Below, piece after piece: positions 13,781 to 25,928 of a stretch of DNA of 64,000 nt. The notes below the pieces were generated by a model. The model was not told where the DNA came from and ran no database searches. It saw only the letters and a list, made by a program, of their open reading frames with translations. Numbering within the stretch: the first letter of the stretch is position 1; each line of letters opens with the position of its first letter. The translations under genes were made by a program, and so were the position numbers. This DNA comes from Paraphysomonas bandaiensis (lineage: Eukaryota > Chrysophyceae). The DNA is taken from the NCBI GenBank assembly GCA_965644295.1, contig CBFFRP010000363.1, forward strand, positions 434,001 to 498,000. The letters are read 5' to 3'.

Positions 13781-14494
13781 AGCGCTAAGATGACTACAGC
13801 AGATATATATACGCTTGGTCGGTAGGGTATCTTTCCCTGGTTAACTCAATGAGCAGTGGAGTTATAAGGGCTGCTCTCCTGTATATGTATGTACAGTGTA
13901 CAGGGAGTACGTTCAACATCACAGAGAACCGCTCTGTACATGTATGAATATTCCTGGATTGGATATGCTCATTGGAGTACTGGACCGGTATACGGTACGG
14001 TATGGTGTTGGAACAATTAGCAGCAGCATATCGTACTGTACTCTACACCGTCATCATACATCCGGATCTCGGAATACTAGAATACCGCATGTATACGTCT
14101 TTTCCCTCACCACACACCAACACACATCCTATCAACATAAAAAGAATATTCCAATAAAATACAACCCAAACAGCAGTTTCATTGTCATACCGAATCTCAT
14201 CATACAGCGTACAGCAGCAGCACCTCACCCCCCGTATATGCATATACACATACATACAGAGCAGTATATGACAGTTTGGTTTCTCCGTCACACCACAGTC
14301 TAACAACAACATCAACAACATCAACGACAGACACTGTTACGACCACTAAACACACACCAGAGGAGGATCATCGGGTGTCGGTATATAGTGGCTGTTATTA
14401 TTTTGATTCGTTGAAGCTTGTAATTATAAGTGTGTTCCATTGAAGGCTTATCTGTATATATATCGACGTGTAGGTTCATTCCTGTGTAATTGAG
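13781..14494. other. Divergent promoter region between the kinase and armadillo genes
   Basis: About 710 bp between two divergent start codons. It contains an (acaac/atcaac) run near 14300 and a TATA-like tatatatat run near 14457, 38 bp ahead of the armadillo start codon, which could be a core promoter element. No gene is supported. Confidence 0.35.
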
Positions 14495-17400
14495 ATGCTG
14501 AACGCGCCTCCAGCGAACAAACAAAACAACACAGGGTTTATTGGTACGCGGAAACCAACCTGCGCTCTTGCACTGGACGTCAACCTCGAGGAGCTGAAAC
14601 GGCTTAACGGACTTGAGTCTTTGCGAGAGTATATAGTAAAGGAGAAGTGCTTTCCTCCGCATGTGTCGGCACAGTCAAATGCACCGTAAGTTAAAGTTTT
14701 GTGTTAATTTCTTACTTGCTAATGTAGTGTTGAAATATAGAATTACAATTGATGAATTGAAAAAGCTCGCTCGGGCATGGAAGCTAAATGAAAGGAGAAA
14801 CTTTTGGAAAACGCACACCACACAAGATCAACTCGTAGAGGTACTGCGGAAGCACATACAGGATAATATAGCCCCGAATCAGTCGAAGCCTACGCCTGAG
14901 CCTCTGCCCCAAATTACTACTCTGCAGAAGCCAGTCGACCACCACTCTTCACCAAGAAAAAAAGTCGCTGGGTTCAAGCCTCAATTTTTGGCTAAAAAAG
15001 GAGTGCTACGATTTTACTGTGGTCACAAAGTTCAGACTAAGATACGCCACACTGATGACATTATCACCCGCTCTCGATTTTTTGCATTCCCTGGAGATGA
15101 CAATCGCTTGGATAGTATGATTCAGAATTGGCGCTCGGAAGACTTTTCCCAGGACCGTTCTGTTGTGGACACAGAAGCAGATCTTCCGGCCGAGAGCATG
15201 AGTATGACTTCGTCAAAACTTGAAACAAAGATGGAAGAGACAAAGGTGGCCATGATTAGCAAGCAGAAGATGGAAAAACAGAGGGCATTATCTGTTCACC
15301 TTCTTACTTTTTCTGCCTCCGGAAACTTTACAGGAAGCTCTGTTAACCGCAAAGCGGTTGAAACATTTCTCGATGTTGGTGATTCTACTGATACGGATAC
15401 TGTTATAAACGCAGCTCTTGCGATCAGTAATATTAGCTCTTCGAAATCTGTTCGCAACCTCCTCATTGAACTGAACGCTATTCACCGCTACAGTGGCTTT
15501 CTTTCACATCTAACTACTCCAAATGCTGCCATGGGTTGCGGATTGTTTTTTTACTACATGTCGTGTGACCCAGAGAATGAAGATCGTGTTTGTAGCGCAG
15601 GCTTTAAAGCGTTTCAGCGCAACGCTATCTCCGAAGACTTTCAGCTTCGTATTATCACTCTTCAGTGTCTTTCTAATCTCATGCCGTGCTCGGAGCGTCT
15701 GCGAGTTGCAGAGTTGGTAGTCACCACTCTGCACCATATGTACCGAGACTTTCTCGATCAAACATGGTCCACTGAAGTATTTCGAGTTCTTCTCAATGTT
15801 ACGTGCTTTACTAATACGCTCAGGGCATTGGTTGATGCGGATATTATGGATATTATATCAGTTGCAGCTGCAGAGGTTCATGATGATCTCAGCCATGGGC
15901 GCATGCTAGCTCAAATCATGAGCCACTTTTTGTATCAGATGGATCTTGCTGAAGAATTGGTTCAAGCGGACTATAGCCGAATATTCATTGATTTGCTTGG
16001 TTTAGAAGATCCAGAGATTACTAATATGTGTATGCACGCATTTGCGGTGATGAGTGCAAGTGACAACTATGTATCGAGCATATGTGATTCAGACATTCTT
16101 CATATCGTGTGCTCCTTCGTTGCCAGCTCAGAAGACCTTCCCAAACAGACTGTAGAGGACATAGCGCGTTATTTGTGTAATGTGTGCCAGCCCACTCTGA
16201 AGGGTATAGAACAGCGGGTGACTGATGGTGCTGCACATGCTCTATTAGAACTGTTCCGCTTGAGTCCTGATCCTACCGTGCAGTACTTTGCCATACTTGG
16301 ACTACGTGATTTATTGACAAGTAAAGCTAATTGCGCCACACTATTTGAGGTTATTACTCCGTCTTTATTGGATATGCTCAAAACAAGCACTGGATCGCTG
16401 GATGTCAATGTTGTTCAATGCGTGAACAATATATGCTGCGCCCCTCAGTGCCACGACAAACTCATTGAGCACGGAATTGATATGGAGATCCTTTCCATTC
16501 TCAGACATGTGTACATCCACGAGTCTGCTGTTGTTATAGGCGCATTTGTGCGTGTATTAATTCTTATGGCAGATATGGAGTGTGTTGTCGAGCGCTTAGT
16601 GAATGACAACATATTCCAGTTCCTGCTACAGCTGGTAGAGTACACCTACGATAAGAACGCGCCAGCCAATAGCAAGGATATATGGATTGATATTTCCCGA
16701 TTGTTATTAGCAATTATTACTATCCAACCGGTACTGTCCGAGGAGCACCAAGATCAAGTTGTTAAAATTCTTCCAAAGATTGGTACGAAGGGTGCAAGTG
16801 AAGAAATTATTGCGGATTGTGCCATCGTTCTTGCATTTTTAAGTTATTCAATATCTGATTTTTCGACAGTGGATCCGATTATTCGGTCCATTTTGCACAT
16901 ATCTGAAAGTGACGCAGTAATGGAAGCAGCGTCAACTGTTCTATATAATGTTGCATGTAGTGAGGACGATGCGAAAATGCTTCTTGCAGATGGAATGCTT
17001 CACATTAACATAATGATTAGAATGATGCGGAATGGATCTGCGAGGGTGCAGCAGAATGTGGCGGAGGCAATGCGACTCCTCTGCATTAAACCGCGGTGCA
17101 ATGAGTTGCTGCTGAAGAATGATTTACTGTCAGATTTCATTGTAATTGCCCTATTGCGCACTAATAGTACATCTGTTAAGAAAGTTTGCAGTGAGGCATT
17201 CTTCAATATGTTATGTCATAATGCTACTCGCACGAAACTTTTACAAGGTGATCTCTGGTGGGCAATGATGCGCTTATCCAAAACGGAAATTGAGAGTGTA
17301 CGGATGGTGTGTGCGAGAGCAGTGTTTAACCTAGCCAGTGATCCCCATAATATTCGCGCCCTGAGATCGAATTATATCCTATCGTTTGTCAAGGAAATTG

Positions 17401-19415
17401 CATATGATGGCAGCAGTGATTACTTGGATATATTCCTCATTGTAATCAACAATATAATGATACATGCAGAGCGCGATTCGGAAGAGTCGCTAAATCACAC
17501 GGAAATTGTTGCTATCATTCAGATTTTAATTAAATCTATATCGAAGTCACAGTCCCTTGTCACGTCTCAGTGGATCGGCTACCTACTTAGTCGAACAGCG
17601 GAGCTTAGTATTGATGGGGCGGAATTAAATGAATTCATTCATATGGATGTGACGATGGAAATGAAGTCAAGTGCAGCTTCATGGTCTGTAGATATGGAAT
17701 GCAGGAGGCATTTCTCATCAATGCTTTGTGTTCTTTGCATGCAGCATGCCTTCACTACTGCCACGCCATTTCAAGAAGTTTTACCGATTGTGACTTTGCT
17801 GGTGAGCCATCAGCAAACGATATCGACTGATTCAGGCCAAACTGTCCAGGCACTACCACTAGACACTACGATATGTGAGAATGTGTGCTCAGTTGTACTG
17901 AGCTATTGTACACGGGGGCAAATTGAACCACAGCAGGTGGTGTTTTTACCATTTTATTCTCCAGTTATGCTTCTCTCTTTGACTGGAATGTCGCCATTCA
18001 TGCTACAAGCCATACAACGACAAGGTTCATACGTAGGAAACAGGAATAACGTTGATTTGGATATGGCTGTGTCAAAGTTGTCAGTAATATTTTTGCGACT
18101 TATTGTGTTCACTCTCCCCACTATGTGTGACACTGTATCCAGCACAAACACAAGAAAAAGCAAGGATGGTCGGATACTTGATGTTGTCTCCAGTATTCCT
18201 GTTAAGGGTTTACTTAATTCGCAGTTATTTTTAGATTCTCGCACCCGAGATAATGTTATTCACACTATTCACGCGTTATGTACAATTGAAAAAGTTGCAG
18301 AAAAGTTTATCTCTTCCGGCATTTTTGAATTCTTATCAACATTACTATTGAATGATACATTACGAAATACGACATCCTTCATCGAATTCTGCTCTGTTAT
18401 TGCTCGTAATTTAGCATCGTTTACATCACTAATTCCACGTATTGTTAAAGCATCCTCTATAGATGAGTTCCTCGGCCATATTGCTCGTTTTCAAGTGGAT
18501 GCCTCAAAGCTGTCTGTGCGTAAGCAGCAGCAACTGGAAGCTTTGCGTGTGGAAAGGTTAGCCGATGTAGTGGCGCTGCTGCTCAGAGTCAGCCATTCGA
18601 AATTGTCATCTGAGGACCCCATTTCACCTCAATCTGTTCTGGCCCTTGTATCCGATATTACGGAGTCTACCGATGATGTTTCAATCGGACATGTAACAAA
18701 GCTTATAATTGGGCTCATATTGGATAAAACAGAAGATAAAACCAGCTTCGATCCATCGTATGTACGAGCTATACTCTCTGAAATTAATGCAGAAGATGCT
18801 TACGATAGCACTAAGGAGCAGCAGTTTCTTCAGCCTAAGCAATTAGCAGCAGTCAAAGTGGATATATCATTGGTTCCTGTAGAGCACCGTGGACGAAAAA
18901 CGGTCGAGGAGATGACGACAGAAAACATTGATGCACTGTGGACTCCGATTGTGGCAAACGAGCGGAAGAAAATGGAATACTTTCCTACCGAAACAAGCAG
19001 CATGGCTGTTGCCGGTGGAGGCAACATATCTGTACCAACCTCGAAGGGAATCACAATCGAACCAGTTCAACCTATGCCGATGCATACATACGAAAAAATT
19101 ATCACGTCATACGATGTGCTCTCGGAGCCGTCAATTACTGCAAGTAAACGAGAGCGAGAGGAAACTATTTTAGGCGCTTTTAAGGATCCCAAGCGCGAAG
19201 TTTTAAGTGTATTAGAAGAGAGCACAGAATCATCCAGTAATGCTTTAAATATCGACAATGATATCAACCCAGAATTTATACCTCACCCTCCAGAATCAAC
19301 GAAATCGTCGTCATCTGCCGGTGGAAGGGGAGGACGTGTTAACGCTGCCAGGGTGGCTTCTCCAACAAGTACATTGCATAAACAGCCTCATAGAACAAGG
19401 GCTGCTTCGAAGTAA
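14495..19415 (+). CDS. Large armadillo/HEAT-repeat protein
   Basis: Two exons (14495-14685 and 14741-19415) separated by a 55-bp intron give 1,621 residues. The long second exon is unusual for this intron-rich region. Residues about 60-120 are a basic helical segment. Residues about 250-1,000 are a series of helical repeats with armadillo/HEAT character, for example ALLELFRLSPDPTVQYFAI followed by GLRDLL, and AMRLLCIKPRCNELLL. Further helical repeats run to about 1,350. The last 200 residues are low-complexity, ending in a Gly/Arg patch (GGRGGR) and Ser/Pro/Arg-rich sequence. No catalytic motif, signal peptide or membrane segment is visible. A scaffold role is likely for this fold but the specific function is unknown. 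Confidence 0.85.
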
Positions 19416-19819
19416 TATTTAATGAAGTGTTTTTTGTTTGAAATTTGCATGCAGGTTTTGTGGTGAGAGCGTTGTGAAATATTCCGACTAGTTGAAATTG
19501 TCCTATATGATACCAATAGTTTGTACTGCCGTAAACTTAAGTATAATAACAACTCATTGTTGTCGTCACGATTATTTAGGCACAACCCAGGCCTTGTGCT
19601 GGAAACAAAGATATTCAACGATGATGGAAATTATAGTTATGTGAAACTCGTTCCAATATTAAATATATCTATCTATCATTCACACATAGCTATCAACGCT
19701 TCAGGTGGCCTATGTATGAGAGACGTGACACATACACACAACAATGATGATAACCAAAGAGAGCTGGTAAACCGCCCAACTTGCCCCTTGCCCAGGTACT
19801 TAATAGGTTATCCTCATTT
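19416..19819. other. 3' flank of the armadillo gene, no gene
   Basis: AT-rich non-coding sequence. The short ORFs across it have no motifs and are interrupted on both strands. Confidence 0.35.
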
Positions 19820-20615
19820 TGTTTCAAAACAAGCTTTTCTTTGACCTGATTTGGACTCAACAGAGTGCTCATATCAGCACCGGGCAAATAAAGACATTCA
19901 ACTTCAATACGGCTCAACAGAAGCTCACTTCTATCTTAATTATGTTATTGACAGTCATAAGTATGTATGTGATTTCATTATACTACATAATTAGAGAGAA
20001 ACCACAATCGTGAGTCAACTATACAAAGCTGATCATCAAGCACTCCAAGTTATATTCCACCCTTCGACTGACGATGTGGAAGATCATAATGATGTCAGTG
20101 CAGTGCAAGCAATTTATCTTCATATACAGGACTTCAAAACAACTTCAAGAATATATTCGGAGAGTTTAAGTTCCATATCTGATGCTGTATTGGTGGTAAA
20201 GGGCAGTGGAATCCAGTTCTTTTGGGGTTATTCTTATGAGGACAATGTGTGCCTCATATCATACTCAATCAGGCACACTAGCAGGGGTTAAGCGTATTGT
20301 ATATATAAATGCGGTGATGATGCTAGTTAAGACAATAAGAGGTCATTCGTGCGACTACAACTGTTCACATTCATCATCAACTATACGAATTTCAACACCT
20401 TGCAGTTGTTAGTCCCTCAGTATCCTTCTGTGGTAGGAGTGCATTTATTGTAGCTAGCTATTATATATATAAATTTGGGGGTTTATTGTTTGAGCTGATC
20501 TAAAGTGCAATTGCTATTCCCAAAGCATACACAGCCACTATACATACCATTCATTTGAAACAATATGTATTATCTTTTTTTGTATATGTTAATCAGGAAA
20601 CACATATTCTTCTTA
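19820..20615 (+). repeat. Dispersed repeat B, single copy in direct orientation
   Basis: This stretch aligns by eye with the left arm of the inverted repeat at 49876-50525. Shared phrases include gacattcaacttcaata, caacagaagctcacttctat and ggacttc(a/g)aaacaacttcaaga. It contains about 140 bp (20400-20540) that the other copies lack. A 93-codon frame (20010-20291, GTG start) is open here but interrupted in the 50-kb copies, so it may be a remnant of coding sequence or chance. No transposase motif is seen. Confidence 0.7.
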
Positions 20616-20639
20616 CAGCAAGCAAGCTACTAATAGCTA

Positions 20640-20790
20640 TACAATCTAATATTAAGTTTTCAACATCATGAGGATAAGCTGCAATTTAACCTAGGGATAA
20701 GGAGTATCGGGCTTTTCGCCCTCGTTTCAAAATTTTAAACGCGGGACGATATAGCCTCCTTATTGCCCGTGATTAAATATAACTAAATGA
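20640..20790 (+). repeat. Dispersed repeat A, short form
   Basis: This copy shares ctaatattaa...ttcaac(a/g)tcatgagg, cctagggataaggagtatcg, gggcttttcgccctcgtttc and gcgggacgatatagcctcct with 49698-49870. It lacks one arm of the 19-bp hairpin that the 49.7-kb copy carries. It lies downstream of repeat B here, but upstream of repeat B at 49.7 kb. Confidence 0.7.
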
Positions 20791-21216
20791 ACATTTACAG
20801 ATTTTTGGATAAATTAAACATTAAACTAAGCGTTTTATGCATCAAACATGATATCTATACAAAAAATAGTAGTTTTTAATTTTGAATTTAGATCTACCAT
20901 TCCACGGAAGTATAATGGCCGCTAATATGCCGTGCCAACTGCTAGCCTTCCCGCCTTGACCCCTACTTCTGTATACTATTGGCTTTTTACTCTTTACAGG
21001 AGGTTATTCTATGCTCATAATATGAAAGTGTTCAAACTATTGCCAACAGTATTATTATTGAATGCACGCGATGTGGTCTACTTCATGGTCGCAAAATATA
21101 TCTTCACTAATACTGAATACTTTATATAGTCCATACGGACGTACTTGGAGTCTCTATTGTGGTGAAACAAGTAATTTCACTGTGAATATGTGCTACAAAC
21201 TATGCTATATACGATA
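20791..21216. other. Intergenic, nothing recognised
   Basis: AT-rich spacer 3' of the glycosyltransferase-like gene. The short ORFs have no motifs. Confidence 0.35.
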
Positions 21217-23817
21217 CTATAAAGCCCCAACGAAGCACTTGCTATCATGAGGACTGCAATCCAAGTGAAGAATGGAGGGAATAGAGTTATCTTTTACTCG
21301 CCTTTGCTGGATGTGAAAGTGCCCAAATATCATGTGCCACATACGCTCATACTGCCCAGTAAGTGAATGCCCGCCCCATGGATCTTTCGTAGTCGTATTA
21401 CAACATCCTGGAATATCATAGGATCCATTTATACCGGCTAGCATCCTCTCATAGAATGACCTTGGCCACATGTGAATAGCCTTTCGACTAACGGCAAATT
21501 GTGCGGAGGAGTATGTATGGGCATAGTCATAAACCGGCCCCATGAACTTGTAATCCTGGAAAAGATAATTCCAAGTACCGTGCCGGCATGCACCAGGAAC
21601 ACCTGCACACCCACAGCAGGATGCCCACGATGGAACAGTCTTATAATGTACATTGAGGTGAACAAAATGAACAGGGGGGGACTCATGTCGGCATTGCTCG
21701 GACCATGCCAACAGACGATAGAAGAGTGGGAAGTGGATATGGGCATGCGGCGACGTATGTAGAAATATAGTCTGATCAGCCAGTGTGTCGTAGTAATCAA
21801 CAATGTGAGTCAGGTACGCCGTAACTTCCTTGCCGTTATACACTCTGTCAATACAGTGACGCTGGGTAACACGATCACCGAATGCTAACAAAGGTTCGTC
21901 GTCCAAGAGAGTGATAGTCCGTTTTTTCTCAAAGTCACTCTCGCGAAGTCCATTCTCATCTCCGTGAAGCCACTCCTTAGCTTTCGATGCTGGCAAGCAG
22001 AATGGACATTTGTAGTACAACGCTGCAGCTGCTTTCGACGATAGCGTAGAGAGAACATCAAAAAGCCAGTCAAACTCAATCGGTCCTTCTTCGCAACATC
22101 TCGGTAGAACTAACTCTAATTCGAGGTCTGTTCTGCGGTCTCTTGCTAGCGAAGTGTGAAGTAAGTTTTTAGACGGCGGCGGGGAGACAGCTGCAAGCAT
22201 TCGGGAATCAAAATCAGACACATGAGTAGTTCCATTAGGACTTGGATTTGTATACCCGTAATATTTCATTGGATCGTATCCACCCAGCTTACGGGATGTG
22301 TAGGTGGAACGTGTGTTGGGCAAGTGTTTCCCACGAGAGGCTCTAGGACTGATGCGACCATTTTTGGGTAACGTTTTCCCGACACTTGCAGATAATAATC
22401 CAGGTGGTGCACCAATTCGTCCAAAATTTTTGAGGTCATACGGGATGCGATTATCTACCATCGAACAGTTCGAAATGCGAATAGATTGGATATGGTCACC
22501 AACATGGTCCCACAATCGTTGAGGGGCCTTACCATGTATTGTGAATCGAAGAAGCTCGCCATGCCAGTAGGGGTAGTACAACTTAGATAGAGAATATGAA
22601 TCACTGAAGAGCTTACGTACATGATCAAATATTTTTGTCAGATACGCGGAGTCGGTAGTGATGTTGGGCTTAATGAAGTACAATGGCAGATCGGAAAAGA
22701 GGGTACGAGTTCTCTCATCAGTTGTCAAAGAATGAGATAGCAACGGGACTGCACCAAAAGCCATGGCCTCCCATTCGCAATGAGAAAGCATATTCAAATC
22801 ACTCGGAGAGAGAATAAATTTGTACCGATGTAACCGCTGGTAGTACTCAGAGAGCGTGGAGATATGGGACGAGTCACTCTCATTCACATCATGTGGAGAG
22901 ATGTCAGGACTACCCCCATCATAACTGCACGGTAACGAAGGGTACTGTGACATTATACGCTTCATATTTCCCGACTGCCTGGCACAGGAACAGTCAAGAA
23001 GTAGGTCTCGTGTTTGTGAGGATCTATCGAAGTCTGGAGTAGAGAGAGCCTTCGATGCGGCTAGTGTACTGCGAACGCCCACAGGTAGCAATCTTATTCT
23101 CTCCTTCCATTGGGAAGATTCCATGAACTTTCGTAGTGATGGTGTTATCGTGGATGAGCCATCAGATGAAACTGGCGGGCTGCATGGTGGTTGCTGAGTG
23201 TAATACATGTGCACAAAAGGATTCGACGCATGCTCCACACGTTTCATCATGTGTTGCACAGTTGTGAGCGATGTGCACACATATCGTGCATTAATGAGTA
23301 TGAGGCGACGTCCTTGCATAATTCGCATATCTGCTTCGTTCGCTTTATACACAGTAGCAAATTCATAAGATTGGAATTGGCGGGCTCCAATGATACCAGT
23401 TGCTTTCATTAGCACAGCACTGGCGGAGCGCAACAAATTGCTTGTTGACGCCAGCAAGAGATGACTTTCATCACTAGTTGCTATGTTTAATCCTTGAGCA
23501 GCATTTAATGTGTCTATAGCGGTTTCGTTGTTCGATATGCTGTGAGAGGACTGAAAGTGACTGAGACAGCACTTGAGACAACAGGACACATCATCAGCAG
23601 ATAGGGACCCGATAGGTACACGAGACTGAAGACATGTGGAGCTGTATGAGTGATAGTCGCATGATCTGTTCCAGTCACATCGTCCCGTCTTCCCCAATAA
23701 ACAATCAAGAGGAGCGTCCGGCTCAAAGAGGACGCCAGAGCCTGCTGCTCCTGACAACACACCGCAGTGTCCCGCCTGGATCAGTATCAGGACCACTGCG
23801 GACAGGAAGGGGAGCAT
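21217..23817 (-). CDS. Secreted exostosin-like glycosyltransferase fused to a DUF3431 domain
   Basis: A single uninterrupted 866-residue frame, in contrast to its intron-rich neighbours. It opens with a signal peptide (MLPFLSAVVLILIQAGHC) and a Cys-rich segment to about residue 90. Residues about 160-430 resemble the exostosin (GT47) fold: LLDCSCARQ, then YKFILSPSDLNMLSHCEWEA, then MAFGAVPLLSHS, corresponding to the family's KFxLxP...xExxxxGxxPV motif. Residues about 640-850 match DUF3431, a domain common in fungi and algae: AYLTHIVDYYDTLADQTIFL followed by HTSPHAHIHFPL, and later a Cys cluster CCGCAGVPGAC. It probably acts in the secretory lumen or outside the cell on glycans; donor and acceptor cannot be inferred. 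The intronless state could reflect retroposition or transfer, but base use looks similar to the surroundings. Confidence 0.7.
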   Translation of the reverse strand: MLPFLSAVVLILIQAGHCGVLSGAAGSGVLFEPDAPLDCLLGKTGRCDWNRSCDYHSYSSTCLQSRVPIGSLSADDVSCCLKCCLSHFQSSHSISNNETAIDTLNAAQGLNIATSDESHLLLASTSNLLRSASAVLMKATGIIGARQFQSYEFATVYKANEADMRIMQGRRLILINARYVCTSLTTVQHMMKRVEHASNPFVHMYYTQQPPCSPPVSSDGSSTITPSLRKFMESSQWKERIRLLPVGVRSTLAASKALSTPDFDRSSQTRDLLLDCSCARQSGNMKRIMSQYPSLPCSYDGGSPDISPHDVNESDSSHISTLSEYYQRLHRYKFILSPSDLNMLSHCEWEAMAFGAVPLLSHSLTTDERTRTLFSDLPLYFIKPNITTDSAYLTKIFDHVRKLFSDSYSLSKLYYPYWHGELLRFTIHGKAPQRLWDHVGDHIQSIRISNCSMVDNRIPYDLKNFGRIGAPPGLLSASVGKTLPKNGRISPRASRGKHLPNTRSTYTSRKLGGYDPMKYYGYTNPSPNGTTHVSDFDSRMLAAVSPPPSKNLLHTSLARDRRTDLELELVLPRCCEEGPIEFDWLFDVLSTLSSKAAAALYYKCPFCLPASKAKEWLHGDENGLRESDFEKKRTITLLDDEPLLAFGDRVTQRHCIDRVYNGKEVTAYLTHIVDYYDTLADQTIFLHTSPHAHIHFPLFYRLLAWSEQCRHESPPVHFVHLNVHYKTVPSWASCCGCAGVPGACRHGTWNYLFQDYKFMGPVYDYAHTYSSAQFAVSRKAIHMWPRSFYERMLAGINGSYDIPGCCNTTTKDPWGGHSLTGQYERMWHMIFGHFHIQQRRVKDNSIPSILHLDCSPHDSKCFVGAL

Positions 23818-24327
23818 TGGAGAGGTGGGTCAGCTATACGGTGCTGTGATCTGCACCAATGTCCATGCAACTCATCTCATATACACGGGAGCATCCATAG
23901 TGAAGAGCGGAGAGTAGATCACGGTGCAGTGTACCTACCATACACATACAGCAGCATTGCGCATGATATATGCGACTATTCGTACAGCAGAGAAAACTTC
24001 GTACAAGTATACAGGGATATACATCAGTGTATGCGTGAGGAGTGGCATGTACATGTATGTATAGAGAGCCCAGCAGAATATCTCACCACAAGTACCAAAC
24101 AATGGGCCATTTTTTGGTATATGGTGTGCAAGTACACACACTTGGAATTCCAACTGGAGTTGTTGGTTTTTCGCCTACAAAACTAAGAAACTGGAGGTTT
24201 TTTATCCACAACTCTGGATTGTGTTGCAGTCATATACCGCACATAGAGGAATACACCTATACGTACAGAGTACACTGTACGTCGTAGTCGTATACATATA
24301 TACTCTACATGAGGAGGGTACACAGAT
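23818..24327. other. Divergent promoter region
   Basis: About 510 bp between the start codons of the minus-strand glycosyltransferase-like gene and the plus-strand methyltransferase-like gene. It has several tatatac/gtatac runs and no supportable gene. Confidence 0.35.
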
Positions 24328-25499
24328 ATGCTACGAGCCCCTCTCCATATCAGCCCAGAGTCATTTGAAGAGCTCGAATCAAGCATACACATGTCCGAGA
24401 GTCGAGCCTCGCACAAAAAACGCAAGAGGAGTCACAAGGCATCTAGTGAGAGCCCGTCTGAATCTGTTCCCTGTCCAGGTCCATGTCTACACAGAGACGG
24501 CGTCAGAGGGATGTCCGGCGAACAGACTCACAATAAATTCAGTAAAATGAAATGGGATTTTGAAGTGGATTATAATGATCACTTCGAAACACCCCTTCAG
24601 GCATATGTGGACTTATTACCAGCCCTCGCTGAGGCTGCTAAAGACATTGACAAACCCTTACACGAGTTGATTATATACGACCCCTATTACTGTGATGGTA
24701 AGATGATGGAGATGTTAACTGATATGGGGTTTCGAAATGTGGTCAACAAGAATAGAGATTTTTACGTTGATATTGAATCTAATAATATTCCAGGTATGCA
24801 GGAAGGCATGATAATATTTGTATGATTGTGTTTATCGTATTCTGTCACTTCAAAGATATTAACTTTTTGTGTTGCCTCTAGAATACGACATACTTGTCAC
24901 TAACCCACCCTACTCTGGTGAGCACAAATCCAAACTTCTGCAGTATCTATCCGGAATTACCAAACCATTTGCACTTCTTCTCCCGGCTTACACTGCAACC
25001 AAATCCTATTGGAAGGAATTCGTTCAATCTGAAAATACTCGGTGTAAAAATCACACGGGCTGTTCGACATCTCTGGCTTCTTCTGTATTATACGTGCTTC
25101 CCCCTGGTAGTTATGCGTATAGTCATCCTGAGGGTACGGGGAAAGGGGTGCCACCATTTTATTCGGCATGGTTTATTGGGGGCGGATTCTCGTCCATGCA
25201 GAGGTATGATAATAGTTACCTTAAGAATGTATGAATGTTGCTGTATTTGATGAAATCTGTCGTGTTATATTTAGAGTAATCGTGACTTACGACTGCACTG
25301 CAGTGTCCGCATGGCGTATACCCGATCCTCCACACAGGCCTTTCCGGGCTTGCGTGAGCACCAACCATCGGACTGTTTGACAGTGCTTTCTTCCGTGGAA
25401 GCTTTGATAAAAAGAGGGTATGTGACAGATAGCAGCAAGAGAGCTAACCCTAAAGTGAGAAAGAAGCAGAATCAGAGAAAGGAAAGTAATCGAAATTAG
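24328..25499 (+). CDS. NPPY-motif SAM-dependent methyltransferase-like protein
   Basis: Three exons (24328-24793, 24882-25203, 25304-25499) join in phase into 327 residues. Residues 1-75 are a basic, disordered leader with a KKRKR-like patch (SHKKRKRSHK), a possible nuclear localisation signal. The core has IIYDPYYCDG, reminiscent of the SAM-binding region, and DILVTNPPYSGEH. The Asn-Pro-Pro-Tyr tetrad is the catalytic motif IV of N6-adenine and related amino-methyltransferases and is formed exactly across the first intron. The C-terminal tail is Lys/Arg-rich. The substrate (DNA, RNA or protein) cannot be told from the sequence. A later in-frame ATG at 24547 would remove the basic leader. Confidence 0.72.
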
Positions 25500-25786
25500 T
25501 CTTTATAGTACCTGTAGTCTGGTGATGTGCGAGATATGCTTCCATTTCCGACGTCATAATCGATGGTATTATTATTAGAAATGAGCATAGTACACACCGT
25601 GTAAGTACTACTGATAGTAAATCATATTATATGATTATACTTTTCTCTCTACGAGAAGTAGTCAACATATCGTTTGAATGTAATTAGTGTAAATTTTACT
25701 AATTCTGGCCTAATAGCCATTCAAAATTTGAAATTGAGACGCATATTGCATACCTTAACTTATGTATGATGTCACTACCTCATACA
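25500..25786. other. Intergenic, nothing recognised
   Basis: AT-rich spacer between the methyltransferase-like gene and the retrotransposon remnant. Confidence 0.3.
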
Positions 25787-25928
25787 GGACAGAGACCTGG
25801 CAGCAAGGAGTACACAGGCTGTAGGATCTGCAATTCCAAAATCACCGACAACGTGAATGTCCCCGAAATTCTAAAAAGTTTGCAGACCCTGAAGCCTGTG
25901 TACTCCTTGCTGCCAGGTCACTGTCCTG
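25787..25928. repeat. Near-perfect 37-bp inverted repeat with 66-bp loop
   Basis: The left arm (25787-25823) reads acaggacag...ctggcagcaaggagtacacaggct and the right arm (25890-25928) is its reverse complement, differing by one short mismatch. The right arm overlaps the 3' end of the gag-like frame at 25918. It may be a captured piece of the retroelement, a target duplication in inverted form, or a hairpin in a transcript. Confidence 0.8.

Noticed and set aside
15288-19267. Many minus-strand ORFs of 60-96 codons under the armadillo gene
   Set aside because: Shadow frames of a 4.7-kb plus-strand exon with clear protein repeats.
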